NCBI GenBank assembly: GCA_902588615.1
Contig: CACIPV010000001.1
Location: 24,001-88,000, forward strand
DNA from: an uncultured Alphaproteobacteria bacterium
GTDB lineage: Bacteria > Pseudomonadota > Alphaproteobacteria > HIMB59
Direction of reading: 5' to 3'
DNA: 64,000 nucleotides
Below the pieces are notes generated by a model, which was not told the DNA's origin, searched no databases, and saw nothing but the letters and a program-made list of their open reading frames with translations. Shown here piece by piece: positions 9,064-16,956 of this stretch (positions are counted from its first letter, which is position 1; the number at the start of each line of letters is the position of its first letter). Position numbers and translations under genes: made by a program.

Positions 9064-10133
9064 AGACTCTCTATTTTATTTACTCGTAATCCATAAATAC
9101 CAAGGTCTAAATCCTCACCCAGTGAATTAGATAATACAGAAATATTATTTATAGAGAAATTTTTAAGAATTTGGGCTCCTAGGCCATAATATTTTACCTT
9201 TTCATCATTTGATAACTTTCCTAGATCGCCTAATATAGGATTATTAATTAGCACTATAATTCCAGATCCATGAGATTTTATTTTTTCAATTGAAGCATGT
9301 AAGTCTTTTGTTTTAGGATTATTAAAATTCATAATTATGTCATCGAAACCTTGAACAGGATGAACTCTTGTCATTACGCTATCTTGTTTAGATAAATCTC
9401 CTAAGTGTAATGTTGCATGATGTAATCCATCAATAGTGTTCTCAAAAACATTAAATTCAAAAATATCTGAATAAATATTTTTTATCTGGTGTTGCTTTTC
9501 AGGAATTTTTTTTATGAGTAAATCGTTTTTAATTCTATATGCGATAAGATCTTGAATTGTCCCTATATTAATAGAATATTTTTTTGCGTAGGGTATCAGG
9601 TCTGGAACCCTAGCCATGGTACCGTCATCATTCATAATTTCACAAATTACTGCTGAGTCATTTAATCCAGCTAATCTTGAAATATCTACTGCAGCCTCCG
9701 TATGCCCTGCTCTTGTTAAAACTCCACCATCCCAAGCAATTAATGGAAATACATGACCGGGGCTAACAATATCACCCGATTTAAAATTTGGATTTATAGC
9801 AGCTTTTACAGTTTCTGCCCTATCAAATGCAGAAATACCTGTGGTAATATTAGTGCTTGACTCTATTGATACAGTAAATGCAGTAGTCTTTTTTTTCCAG
9901 TTATCAGGATTCATCAATGGAAGCTTTAACTCTTTTGCTCTCGTCTCAGAGATAGATAAACAAATTAAACCTCTTCCATAAGTCGCCATAAAATTTATGT
10001 GTTCCGGCTTACAAAGAGATGCAGGTATAATTAAATCACCCTCATTCTCTCTATCCTCGCTATCAACTAGAATATACATTTTACCATTACGAGCATCACT
10101 AATTATATTTTCAATATTTGTAAAATCTGACAT
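9060..10133 (-). CDS. ribBA: 3,4-dihydroxy-2-butanone 4-phosphate synthase with degenerate GTP cyclohydrolase II domain
   Basis: The N-terminal half (about residues 1-200) is a complete RibB with DSEDRENEGDL at about residues 24-34 and RAGHTEAAVD further on, so dihydroxybutanone phosphate synthesis from ribulose 5-phosphate is expected. The C-terminal half aligns with GTP cyclohydrolase II around RVHP and YGLGAQIL but contains no cysteine at all, so the zinc site (three cysteines in active RibA) is gone. That half is probably inactive. Such RibB fusions with a RibA-like tail are known in alphaproteobacteria. It lies 12 bp after ribE and overlaps ribH by 4 bp. Confidence 0.93.
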   Translation of the reverse strand: MSDFTNIENIISDARNGKMYILVDSEDRENEGDLIIPASLCKPEHINFMATYGRGLICLSISETRAKELKLPLMNPDNWKKKTTAFTVSIESSTNITTGISAFDRAETVKAAINPNFKSGDIVSPGHVFPLIAWDGGVLTRAGHTEAAVDISRLAGLNDSAVICEIMNDDGTMARVPDLIPYAKKYSINIGTIQDLIAYRIKNDLLIKKIPEKQHQIKNIYSDIFEFNVFENTIDGLHHATLHLGDLSKQDSVMTRVHPVQGFDDIIMNFNNPKTKDLHASIEKIKSHGSGIIVLINNPILGDLGKLSNDEKVKYYGLGAQILKNFSINNISVLSNSLGEDLDLGIYGLRVNKIESL

Positions 10134-10145
10134 TAATTTAATAAC

Positions 10146-10724
10146 CTATGATTTTGTGGAGTGAGCGTATCTTGCTAGCATATCGACTTCAAGATTTAAA
10201 ATTTCATTTTTCTTATATGTATGAATATCGGTATGTTTATAAGTATGAGGTATGATCATACAATGACATTTATTTGACTTAACCTCATTTATAGTAAGTG
10301 AAATACCATTTAGAGAAATAGAACCTTTTTGGACAATAAATTTTTTAAGATTTTTTGGGAACTTAAAAGATAAAAACCAACTACTCCCAACTTTATATAA
10401 TTCTTCAACAGAACAAGTGGTATCAATGTGACCAAAAACAAAATGACCAGAGATCTCATCACCAACTTTTAAAGATTTTTCTAAGTTTATTTTTTTTCCA
10501 ACTTTCCAATATTTAGCGTTTGTTTTATTCATAGTTTCATATGAAATATCAGCTTTAAAGGTATTTTTATTTTTTGATGTGACTGTTAAACAAATACCAG
10601 AACAACATATTGAAGAACCTAACTTATATCCATTTAAAGAGGAATAAATTTCAACTACCAAAGATTTTTCTTCTCTTGATAGTTTTTTAATTTTACCTTG
10701 AGATTGAATTATTCCACTAAACAT
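10146..10724 (-). CDS. ribE: Riboflavin synthase alpha chain
   Basis: Riboflavin synthase dismutates two lumazines to riboflavin. The 192 residues form two lumazine-binding repeats. The first begins MFSGIIQSQG and contains C-C-S-G-I-C-L-T-V; the second contains F-G-H-I-D and G-S-I-S-L-N-G-I-S-L-T. The internal duplication is plain. It starts with ATG whose A is the last base of the ribD stop (TAATG, 1-bp overlap). No FMN riboswitch is visible upstream, since there is no leader space. Confidence 0.96.
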   Translation of the reverse strand: MFSGIIQSQGKIKKLSREEKSLVVEIYSSLNGYKLGSSICCSGICLTVTSKNKNTFKADISYETMNKTNAKYWKVGKKINLEKSLKVGDEISGHFVFGHIDTTCSVEELYKVGSSWFLSFKFPKNLKKFIVQKGSISLNGISLTINEVKSNKCHCMIIPHTYKHTDIHTYKKNEILNLEVDMLARYAHSTKS

Positions 10725-11713
10725 TAATTTACAAATTTATAAATTGTATCCTGTCCGTATTGATAAGAGGATTTTAATTTAAAATTATTTTTTAACGATT
10801 TAATTGATAAAAAGTATTTTTTACTAGAATTTTTTATAACCATATTTGATTGGCAGACTATAATCTCATCAAACAAATTACAATTAAGAAAATATTTAAA
10901 AGTGCTTATTCCGCCTTCAATTAGAATAGATTGAATTTGTAAATTTCTAAATAAAGAAACATCATTGTTTAATAATTTTTTGTAATCAACATTAAGTGAC
11001 AAGTAATTTTTAATTTTATTTTTTCTATTTGAGAAAATGATTTTTTGTATGTTTTTTTCAACCCCCTGTAATCTACAAGTTAATTTTGGTTTATCATCCA
11101 ACAATGTGTTCATGCCGACAGCTATAGCATCGTGTGATAACCTCATCCTATGCATAAAATATTGAGTTTGTTCAGAGGTAATATTCTTAATTGATGGGCT
11201 TTTACTAAAACCATTTTTGGAGATAGCAATTTTAAGAGTAATAAAAGGCCTATTTAATGTTTGGTGAGTGTAAAAATATTTATTAATTTTTCGAAATTTA
11301 TCTAAAGATTTTGATGAATGAATTACTCTGACATTTTGCTGCTTTAAAAATTTGATCCCTTTTCCTTTTATATTTGGGTTTGGATCTAATGAACTAATAA
11401 AAACTTTTTTTATTCCAGCATTAGCAATTGCTTTTGCGCAACAGCTATTATTTTTAAAACAAGGTTCTAAGCTAATATACATTATGGTTTTATCATTTAT
11501 TTTATTTCTAGATAATTTATTTAAGGCATTAATTTCTGCATGTGGCCTACCATTTTTTGATGTCAAACCATAACTAAGAATTATTCCTTTTGAAGACTTC
11601 GAGTAGTCTACAATTAAACATGCTACTGATGGGTTTTTTCCAGTTAATCCAATATTTTTGATAGATAAGTTATTTACACTTTGTAGATAGTTTAAGTGAT
11701 TAGAACTAATCAA
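10724..11713 (-). CDS. ribD: Bifunctional pyrimidine deaminase/reductase RibD
   Basis: RibD deaminates and then reduces the riboflavin pyrimidine intermediate. The N-terminal cytidine-deaminase-like domain has HAEINAL (zinc histidine and catalytic glutamate) and S-L-E-P-C-F-K-N-N-S-C-C (zinc cysteines). The C-terminal reductase domain starts near residue 155 (FITLKIAIS) and includes I-L-I-E-G-G-I-S-T. At 329 residues it is slightly short but complete. The start is TTG at 11713; it follows nrdR by 3 bp and abuts ribE by 1 bp. Confidence 0.93.
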   Translation of the reverse strand: MISSNHLNYLQSVNNLSIKNIGLTGKNPSVACLIVDYSKSSKGIILSYGLTSKNGRPHAEINALNKLSRNKINDKTIMYISLEPCFKNNSCCAKAIANAGIKKVFISSLDPNPNIKGKGIKFLKQQNVRVIHSSKSLDKFRKINKYFYTHQTLNRPFITLKIAISKNGFSKSPSIKNITSEQTQYFMHRMRLSHDAIAVGMNTLLDDKPKLTCRLQGVEKNIQKIIFSNRKNKIKNYLSLNVDYKKLLNNDVSLFRNLQIQSILIEGGISTFKYFLNCNLFDEIIVCQSNMVIKNSSKKYFLSIKSLKNNFKLKSSYQYGQDTIYKFVN

Positions 11714-11716
11714 ATT

Positions 11717-12175
11717 TTACTTTTTATCTATTGTATCTAAAAACTGCTCAAAATCTTTAGTTTCTCTGAAATCTCTGTAAACAGAAGCAAATCTAACATA
11801 AGCTACTTTATCTATTGTATAGAGAGCTTTCATAACAGCCTCTCCAATAACATTAGAGCTAATCTCGTTTTCACCCATGCCCTCAACATCGTTTACTATT
11901 CTTGAAATAAGTTTTTCTTTAGTGTCAGTATCAACAGGTCTTTTGCGTAATGCCAACTCAACAGATTTTGCTATTTTGTCTCTGTCAAAATTTACCTTAT
12001 CTCCATCTTTTTTAACAACAACTATTTCTCTAAACTGAATCCTTTCGTGTGTTGTAAACCTACCTTTACACTCAATACAGATTCTTCTTCTCCTAATAAC
12101 TGAGCCATTTTCTGATGGCCTTGAGTCTAAAACAGATGTCTCTTTGTTTTTGTCAACACAAAAAGGACATTTCAT
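11717..12175 (-). CDS. nrdR: Transcriptional repressor NrdR
   Basis: NrdR represses ribonucleotide reductase genes in response to dATP/ATP. The 152 residues show an N-terminal zinc ribbon (MKCPFC at 1-6, C-I-E-C at about 33-36) with the R-R-R-R basic stretch between, then an ATP-cone domain (VVKKDGDKVNFDRDK). The length is typical. It lies 5 bp after glyA and 3 bp before ribD, the usual alphaproteobacterial glyA-nrdR-ribD order. No NrdR box or nrd gene is visible in this window. Confidence 0.97.
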   Translation of the reverse strand: MKCPFCVDKNKETSVLDSRPSENGSVIRRRRICIECKGRFTTHERIQFREIVVVKKDGDKVNFDRDKIAKSVELALRKRPVDTDTKEKLISRIVNDVEGMGENEISSNVIGEAVMKALYTIDKVAYVRFASVYRDFRETKDFEQFLDTIDKK

Positions 12176-12180
12176 CAGAT

Positions 12181-13455
12181 CTAATAAATTGGGTATTTAG
12201 AGCAAAGATCTTGAACTTCTTTATTAATAGAACTTTCAAGCATTGAAATATCAGAGTTAGATACTGAGAGATTATTAATAATTGTTGATATTTTCTCTCC
12301 AATAAACTTAAACTCTTCTTCTTTAAAACCTCTAGTTGTTGCAGCTGGAGATCCTAATCTAATGCCTGAAGTAATAGTTGGTGGATTTGGGTCATTTGCA
12401 ACACCGTTTTTATTACAAGTCATACCCGCCCTCTCCAGACTTTCTTCTGCATCTTTACCAGTTACATTTTTTGATCTTAAATCTACTAAAACCATATGAG
12501 AGTCTGTACCGCCTGTAACAATATCTATTCCATTTGACATAAGAACTTCACCAAGAATTGAAGCATTCTTTTTTACTTGTTGGATATAAGTTTTAAACTC
12601 TGGTTGTAAAGCTTCTCCAAATGCAACTGCTTTTGCAGCTATAACATGCATTAGAGGCCCACCTTGTAAACCTGGAAATACTGAGCTATTAAATTTCTTT
12701 CCAAGATCAAGGTCATTTGAAAGAATCATACCGCCTCTTGGTCCTCTAATAGTTTTGTGAGTAGTAGAAGTTACCACATGCGCGTGTGGTAATGGGTCTG
12801 GATATTCTTTTGCAGCAACCAGACCTGAATAGTGTGCCATATCAACTAACAAATAGGATCCAACTTTATCAGCTATGTCTCTAAATTTTTTAAAATCAAT
12901 ATTTCTTGGATAGGCGGAACCTCCAGCTATGATTAAACTTGGTTTGTGTTCAATAGCTAATCTTTCAACTTCATTATAATCTATTAGGGAAGTTTCAGGA
13001 TTAATACCATATTGAACTGCATTAAAATATTTTCCGGATTGATTTGGTCTAGAGCCGTGGGTTAAATGTCCACCGGCATCTAAAGACATTCCTAATATAG
13101 TATCACCTGGTTTAATTAGTGCTAAAAATACAGCTTGATTGGCTTGTGCACCAGAGTGAGGTTGTACATTAGCATATTTGCATCCATATAATTTCTTTAG
13201 TCTATCGTTTGCTAAGTTTTCAGCAATATCTACAAATTCGCAACCACCGTAATATCTTTTTGCACTATAACCTTCAGCATATTTATTAGTCATTATCGAA
13301 CCTTGAGCTTCCAGCACAGCTTTCGATACGATGTTCTCAGAGGCTATTAATTCAATTTGATTTTGCTGCCTTGATAGTTCTTGCGAAATACTTTGAAATA
13401 AATCCTTATCTGAGTGCTCTAGATTACTAGAAAAAAAATTTTCACTAAGTGTCAT
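12181..13455 (-). CDS. glyA: Serine hydroxymethyltransferase
   Basis: GlyA converts serine and tetrahydrofolate to glycine and methylene-THF, the main one-carbon source for the purine genes elsewhere in the window. The 424 residues carry the N-terminal Q-I-E-L-I-A-S-E-N motif, NKYAEGY, the S-G-A-Q-A-N segment and the PLP lysine in [13 protein letters not shown]. Length is normal. It overlaps the stop of rpiB by 4 bp (ATGA). No glycine riboswitch fits because there is no leader. Confidence 0.98.
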   Translation of the reverse strand: MTLSENFFSSNLEHSDKDLFQSISQELSRQQNQIELIASENIVSKAVLEAQGSIMTNKYAEGYSAKRYYGGCEFVDIAENLANDRLKKLYGCKYANVQPHSGAQANQAVFLALIKPGDTILGMSLDAGGHLTHGSRPNQSGKYFNAVQYGINPETSLIDYNEVERLAIEHKPSLIIAGGSAYPRNIDFKKFRDIADKVGSYLLVDMAHYSGLVAAKEYPDPLPHAHVVTSTTHKTIRGPRGGMILSNDLDLGKKFNSSVFPGLQGGPLMHVIAAKAVAFGEALQPEFKTYIQQVKKNASILGEVLMSNGIDIVTGGTDSHMVLVDLRSKNVTGKDAEESLERAGMTCNKNGVANDPNPPTITSGIRLGSPAATTRGFKEEEFKFIGEKISTIINNLSVSNSDISMLESSINKEVQDLCSKYPIY

Positions 13456-13892
13456 AGTTGCGATATTCTCCTTAAATGTCTCCCTTTGTCAAATTCTGTT
13501 TTAAAATAGGCATTGAGCATAGCAAAAATATTTTTTTTTACAAAAGGTCTTCCTTTTAAACATATAACATTGCTATTGTTGTGTTTTCTGGTCATTTTTG
13601 CTGTTTGTGCATTATGACAAAGCGATGCCCTTATGTGCTTATGTCTATTAGCACTAATACTTACTCCTATTCCCGATCCACAGATCAAGATGCCCATACT
13701 TGAATTATTGATATTTTTACATAATTTTTTTGCAAATTTTGGATAATCTACAGATTTATCTGAATTAGTACCTAAATCGAGGAAATTAAATTTTTTTTTG
13801 ACCAAATATTCCTCAATAATAAAAGATTTTAATCTAAAACCTGCATGATCAGAGGCTATATAAATAGTTTTATATTTTCCTGGTAATCTCAT
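13452..13892 (-). CDS. rpiB: Ribose-5-phosphate isomerase B
   Basis: RpiB interconverts ribose 5-phosphate and ribulose 5-phosphate; ribulose 5-phosphate feeds RibB and PdxJ pathways nearby. The 146 residues show I-A-S-D-H-A-G-F near the N-terminus and the active-site segment [21 protein letters not shown], including the catalytic cysteine. The start ATG at 13892 lies inside the end of recO (23-bp overlap). The rpiB-glyA pair is common in alphaproteobacteria. Confidence 0.95.
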   Translation of the reverse strand: MRLPGKYKTIYIASDHAGFRLKSFIIEEYLVKKKFNFLDLGTNSDKSVDYPKFAKKLCKNINNSSMGILICGSGIGVSISANRHKHIRASLCHNAQTAKMTRKHNNSNVICLKGRPFVKKNIFAMLNAYFKTEFDKGRHLRRISQL

Positions 13893-14502
13893 CTCTAGAA
13901 AAAGGTAAATTAATATTCAAATTAATCAATACTCTGTTGACTATTCTGCTCATAAAGTCAAAAAAAACCAACTGATGATCTTTATTATCTTTCAAATGTT
14001 CATAAATAAGCTCATAAGTTTTCAAATTACTTTTTTCATGGAAATTGAAAATTTTTTTTAAAACACTCTCATTTAAATCAGGTTGATAACCTGAGGCTTT
14101 TAAAATTTCAAGCTCTAGTAATAACAACTCTGGTAGGTAATTAGACCTTTCATTCAATTTAGAAATCAATAACAAATAATAACTTACAACATTAGAATTT
14201 TGGTCGGTTAAAAATAATAATTTATTTATTAAAAAACAAAAATAATCAATTGTCTTCAACTCATATTTTGAAAACAAAAACCATTTAAATTTATTGATAG
14301 ATGTTGAGGAAAGGCAAACATTATTATTATCAAATTCAATATTATTAAACGATCCCTTAACATATGTAGAATTTTTTTTTTTTGATTTTCCCCCAAAAAC
14401 TACTAGAGATTTTTGCCCATGCTCAGAAGAGTAAACTGAAATACTTAAATGATTTTCTTTAAAATTTTCTACTTTCGTTATTATGGCCTCAGTTTTGTAC
14501 AA
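13870..14502 (-). CDS. recO: DNA repair protein RecO
   Basis: RecO helps load RecA onto SSB-coated single strands in the RecF pathway. The 210-residue protein starts with the OB-fold pattern typical of RecO (KTEAIITKVENFKENHLS, then G-x-x-x-L-V-V-F-G-G-K) and continues into a helical domain with L-x-L-L-L-L-E-L-E-I-L-K-A-S-G-Y-Q-P-D-L. The usual C-terminal zinc cysteines are absent. The start appears to be TTG at 14502. It follows rnc by 4 bp, so era, normally between them, is missing. Confidence 0.88.
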   Translation of the reverse strand: MYKTEAIITKVENFKENHLSISVYSSEHGQKSLVVFGGKSKKKNSTYVKGSFNNIEFDNNNVCLSSTSINKFKWFLFSKYELKTIDYFCFLINKLLFLTDQNSNVVSYYLLLISKLNERSNYLPELLLLELEILKASGYQPDLNESVLKKIFNFHEKSNLKTYELIYEHLKDNKDHQLVFFDFMSRIVNRVLINLNINLPFSRDEITRKI

Positions 14503-14506
14503 TAGA

Positions 14507-15160
14507 TTATTTACTAAATTTATTGATGATCTTAATCATTTTTTTCGCTGCTAAAATTTCGGCTTTTTGTTTTGAAACTCCCTCTGCCTCTACTTCATAA
14601 TTCTTAATTTTCAATGATACTAAAAATTTAGGTTTATGTTTCGTACCAGATTCCTCAATTAATTTGTAAAGAGGAATTGTCTTATATTTCTTTTGACAAT
14701 ATTCCTGAATAAATGTTTTAGGGTCTTTTTGTGGAAGTATGTCTAATTCATTTTGCCATAATTCCATTATTAATGTTTTTGAAAATACTAAACCTTTTCT
14801 TGTATAGACAAATCCGATGAGAGACTCTAATGCATCAGCGTATATAGAATTTTTACTTGAGTTGGGATCAAGTTGATGTTTAAAAATATCACCTAAATTA
14901 TTTTTTTTGAATATTTTGGCTAGGGTGTTTGTATTAACAAGATGAATAAACCTTCTTGAGATCTCATCTAAAGTATTGTGTGAAAAAGTGGTTATCAAAT
15001 ATTCTGAAATTACTAAACCCAAAACTCTATCTCCAAGAAATTCATATTTTTGAAAGGGTTTATCGGTATTTTTTTTTGATTTTTCAAAACTATCGTGCTC
15101 TATGCTTTTATTAAAACCCTCAAGGCTTTTTATTGTTTTGAAAATTTGTGTTTTATTCAA
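14507..15160 (-). CDS. rnc: Ribonuclease III
   Basis: RNase III cleaves double-stranded RNA in rRNA and mRNA processing. The 217 residues contain the signature E-F-L-G-D-R-V-L-G-L-V-I-S-E near residue 40, the second acidic cluster in DALESLIG, and a C-terminal dsRNA-binding domain (about residues 150-215) with GVSKQKAEILAAKKMI. The start appears to be TTG at 15160. It lies 5 bp after lepB, the conserved lepB-rnc order, and 4 bp before recO. Confidence 0.96.
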   Translation of the reverse strand: MNKTQIFKTIKSLEGFNKSIEHDSFEKSKKNTDKPFQKYEFLGDRVLGLVISEYLITTFSHNTLDEISRRFIHLVNTNTLAKIFKKNNLGDIFKHQLDPNSSKNSIYADALESLIGFVYTRKGLVFSKTLIMELWQNELDILPQKDPKTFIQEYCQKKYKTIPLYKLIEESGTKHKPKFLVSLKIKNYEVEAEGVSKQKAEILAAKKMIKIINKFSK

Positions 15161-15165
15161 AATAT

Positions 15166-15897
15166 TTATTTGATAGTGTTAAAGAGCCTATCATACCTAA
15201 TATGAAAGGGTAAATTCCAAAATTTTGATAGAGAGAAATCTGTATCAACTGAGAACCAAATAAACCAAACTTTGCCAACTATATTAACTTTTGGCACAAA
15301 TCCAACTCCACTTAAAATTCTGCTATCCGATGAGTTATCTCTGTTATCGCCCATGAAAAAGAATTTATCTTTTGGTATTTCGTACTCAGGAGTATTATCA
15401 AGTGGTCCATCATTCGTGATATTTAATATCCTATATTCATTTTCAATTAACTGTTGAATTTCCTTACCGTATTGATCATCAAAAAAAAATCCATCTTCTA
15501 CCTGATCTAGCACTTCAAAATCGGTTGAATTTTGAGTCTTTAGATAGATTTTGCCATTTACAACTTTTATTGTTTCTCCTGGTAGCCCTACCAATCTTTT
15601 CACATAATTGATATTTTCTTGTCCTGGAAGTTTAAAAACAATTATATCGCCTCTCTCAGGGTTACTTTCAAAGATTTTTCCTTTGAATGGAGGGAGTCCA
15701 AAAGGAAATGAGTATCTTGAGTATCCATAGTCCCACTTAGAAACAAACAGAAAGTCCCCAACCAATAAGTTTGGCTTCATTGATCCAGATGGAATTTTAA
15801 ATGGCTCGATAGCAAAAGTTCTAATTACCCCTGCAATGATTAAAGCCCAAAAAAGCGCTTTAAAATTATTAACTAAAGATGATTTAACTTTGCTCAA
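15166..15897 (-). CDS. lepB: Signal peptidase I
   Basis: LepB removes signal peptides from exported proteins at the periplasmic face of the inner membrane. The 243 residues begin with one hydrophobic anchor (about 13-28). P-S-G-S-M-K carries the catalytic serine, KRLVGLPGE the catalytic lysine, and GDNRDNSSDSR is the conserved box E. The TTG start at 15897 overlaps the acpS stop by 14 bp (TTGAGCAAAGTTAA). Confidence 0.97.
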   Translation of the reverse strand: MSKVKSSLVNNFKALFWALIIAGVIRTFAIEPFKIPSGSMKPNLLVGDFLFVSKWDYGYSRYSFPFGLPPFKGKIFESNPERGDIIVFKLPGQENINYVKRLVGLPGETIKVVNGKIYLKTQNSTDFEVLDQVEDGFFFDDQYGKEIQQLIENEYRILNITNDGPLDNTPEYEIPKDKFFFMGDNRDNSSDSRILSGVGFVPKVNIVGKVWFIWFSVDTDFSLSKFWNLPFHIRYDRLFNTIK

Positions 15898-16252
15898 TAA
15901 TTACCGACGCAATCGAATATAATTTTGTGTCTGTTAGGCTTACATGAATAACATATTTCCCAAAAGTATCATTTAAATAACTTTCAAGTTTATTTTTAAG
16001 AGAAATAACTGGTTTTCCTAATTTATTTCTACTAACCACAATATTATTTGGGTAACAAGGAGATCTAAAACCAATACCTATACTTTTGGAAAAAGCCTCT
16101 TTTATTGCAAAATTATTTGCTAATAAGTTTATATTAATTGATTTGAATTGATCATTCAAAAAGTATTTGGATATGAAATTTTTCTTATATTTAGCATAGA
16201 TATTATTTACTCTATCTATCTCAACTAAATCTATACCATGACCAATTATCAT
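15884..16252 (-). CDS. acpS: Holo-[acyl-carrier-protein] synthase
   Basis: AcpS attaches phosphopantetheine to AcpP (acpP is at 43.0 kb). The 122 residues show G-H-G-I-D-L-V-E-I-D-R at the N-terminus (magnesium-binding Asp), F-A-I-K-E-A-F-S-K in the middle and VSLTDTK near the end, matching the family. Length is typical. ATG at 16252 overlaps the pdxJ stop by 4 bp, and pdxJ-acpS-lepB-rnc is a conserved alphaproteobacterial order. Confidence 0.94.
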   Translation of the reverse strand: MIIGHGIDLVEIDRVNNIYAKYKKNFISKYFLNDQFKSININLLANNFAIKEAFSKSIGIGFRSPCYPNNIVVSRNKLGKPVISLKNKLESYLNDTFGKYVIHVSLTDTKLYSIASVIIEQS

Positions 16253-16956
16253 TTTTTTATTAATTTTCTAAAAATATTTATAGTCTTGGTTAGTGAAATA
16301 AATATTGCTTCAGATATTATAAAATGACCAACGTGAACAGTATCAACACATTTTCTTTTTTTTATAAACTTAATATTTTTAAAATTTAAACCATGCCCTA
16401 CATTTACAATTAATTTTCTTGAGTGAGCATACTCAATCATTTCATTTATTTGATTTATTGTGGATTTACTAATAATTTTTTTATCTAAGTTACCTGTGTG
16501 TAGTTCTACTGTATCAAAACCTAAACTTTTAGCTAAATTAATCATTTTTTTTGTTGGGTTTATAAAAGCACTTAATTGTATATTTTTTTTTTCAGATATA
16601 TTTAATAATTTTTTTAATTTTGCTTGTGATATTTTGTTTAAATTAAGACCACCCTCTGTTGTAATTTCATTTCTTTTTTCGGGAACAATACAAATAAACT
16701 TTGGATTGATCTTGCTTGCTATTTTTATCATCTCTTCCGTAAGCGCCATTTCAAGATTAATAGGAATTTTAGAATATTTTTTTAATTCAAAGAGATCTTT
16801 ATCTTTTATATGCCTCCTATCTTCTCTTAAATGAACAGTTAGTGTATCAATTTTTGCATCTTGACAAACTTTCAATGCTCTAATTAAATTTGGATTATCC
16901 TGACCCCTAGCATTACGAAGAGTTGCTATATGATCTATATTAACGCCCAGTTTCAT
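16249..16956 (-). CDS. pdxJ: Pyridoxine 5'-phosphate synthase
   Basis: PdxJ joins deoxyxylulose 5-phosphate with the PdxA product to make pyridoxine 5'-phosphate; pdxA is also in this window (39.6 kb). The 235 residues have G-V-N-I-D-H-I-A-T-L-R-N-A-R at the N-terminus, H-L-R-E-D-R-R-H-I near residue 45, ELHTG and NVGHGLN further on, covering the family active-site residues. ATG at 16956 overlaps the stop of the upstream rsh gene by 1 bp. Confidence 0.97.
   Translation of the reverse strand: MKLGVNIDHIATLRNARGQDNPNLIRALKVCQDAKIDTLTVHLREDRRHIKDKDLFELKKYSKIPINLEMALTEEMIKIASKINPKFICIVPEKRNEITTEGGLNLNKISQAKLKKLLNISEKKNIQLSAFINPTKKMINLAKSLGFDTVELHTGNLDKKIISKSTINQINEMIEYAHSRKLIVNVGHGLNFKNIKFIKKRKCVDTVHVGHFIISEAIFISLTKTINIFRKLIKK

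Noticed and set aside
10724..11716. Possible FMN riboswitch controlling the rib genes
   Set aside because: Gaps between nrdR, ribD, ribE and ribBA are 0-12 bp, too short for the element, and no RFN-like sequence was seen.
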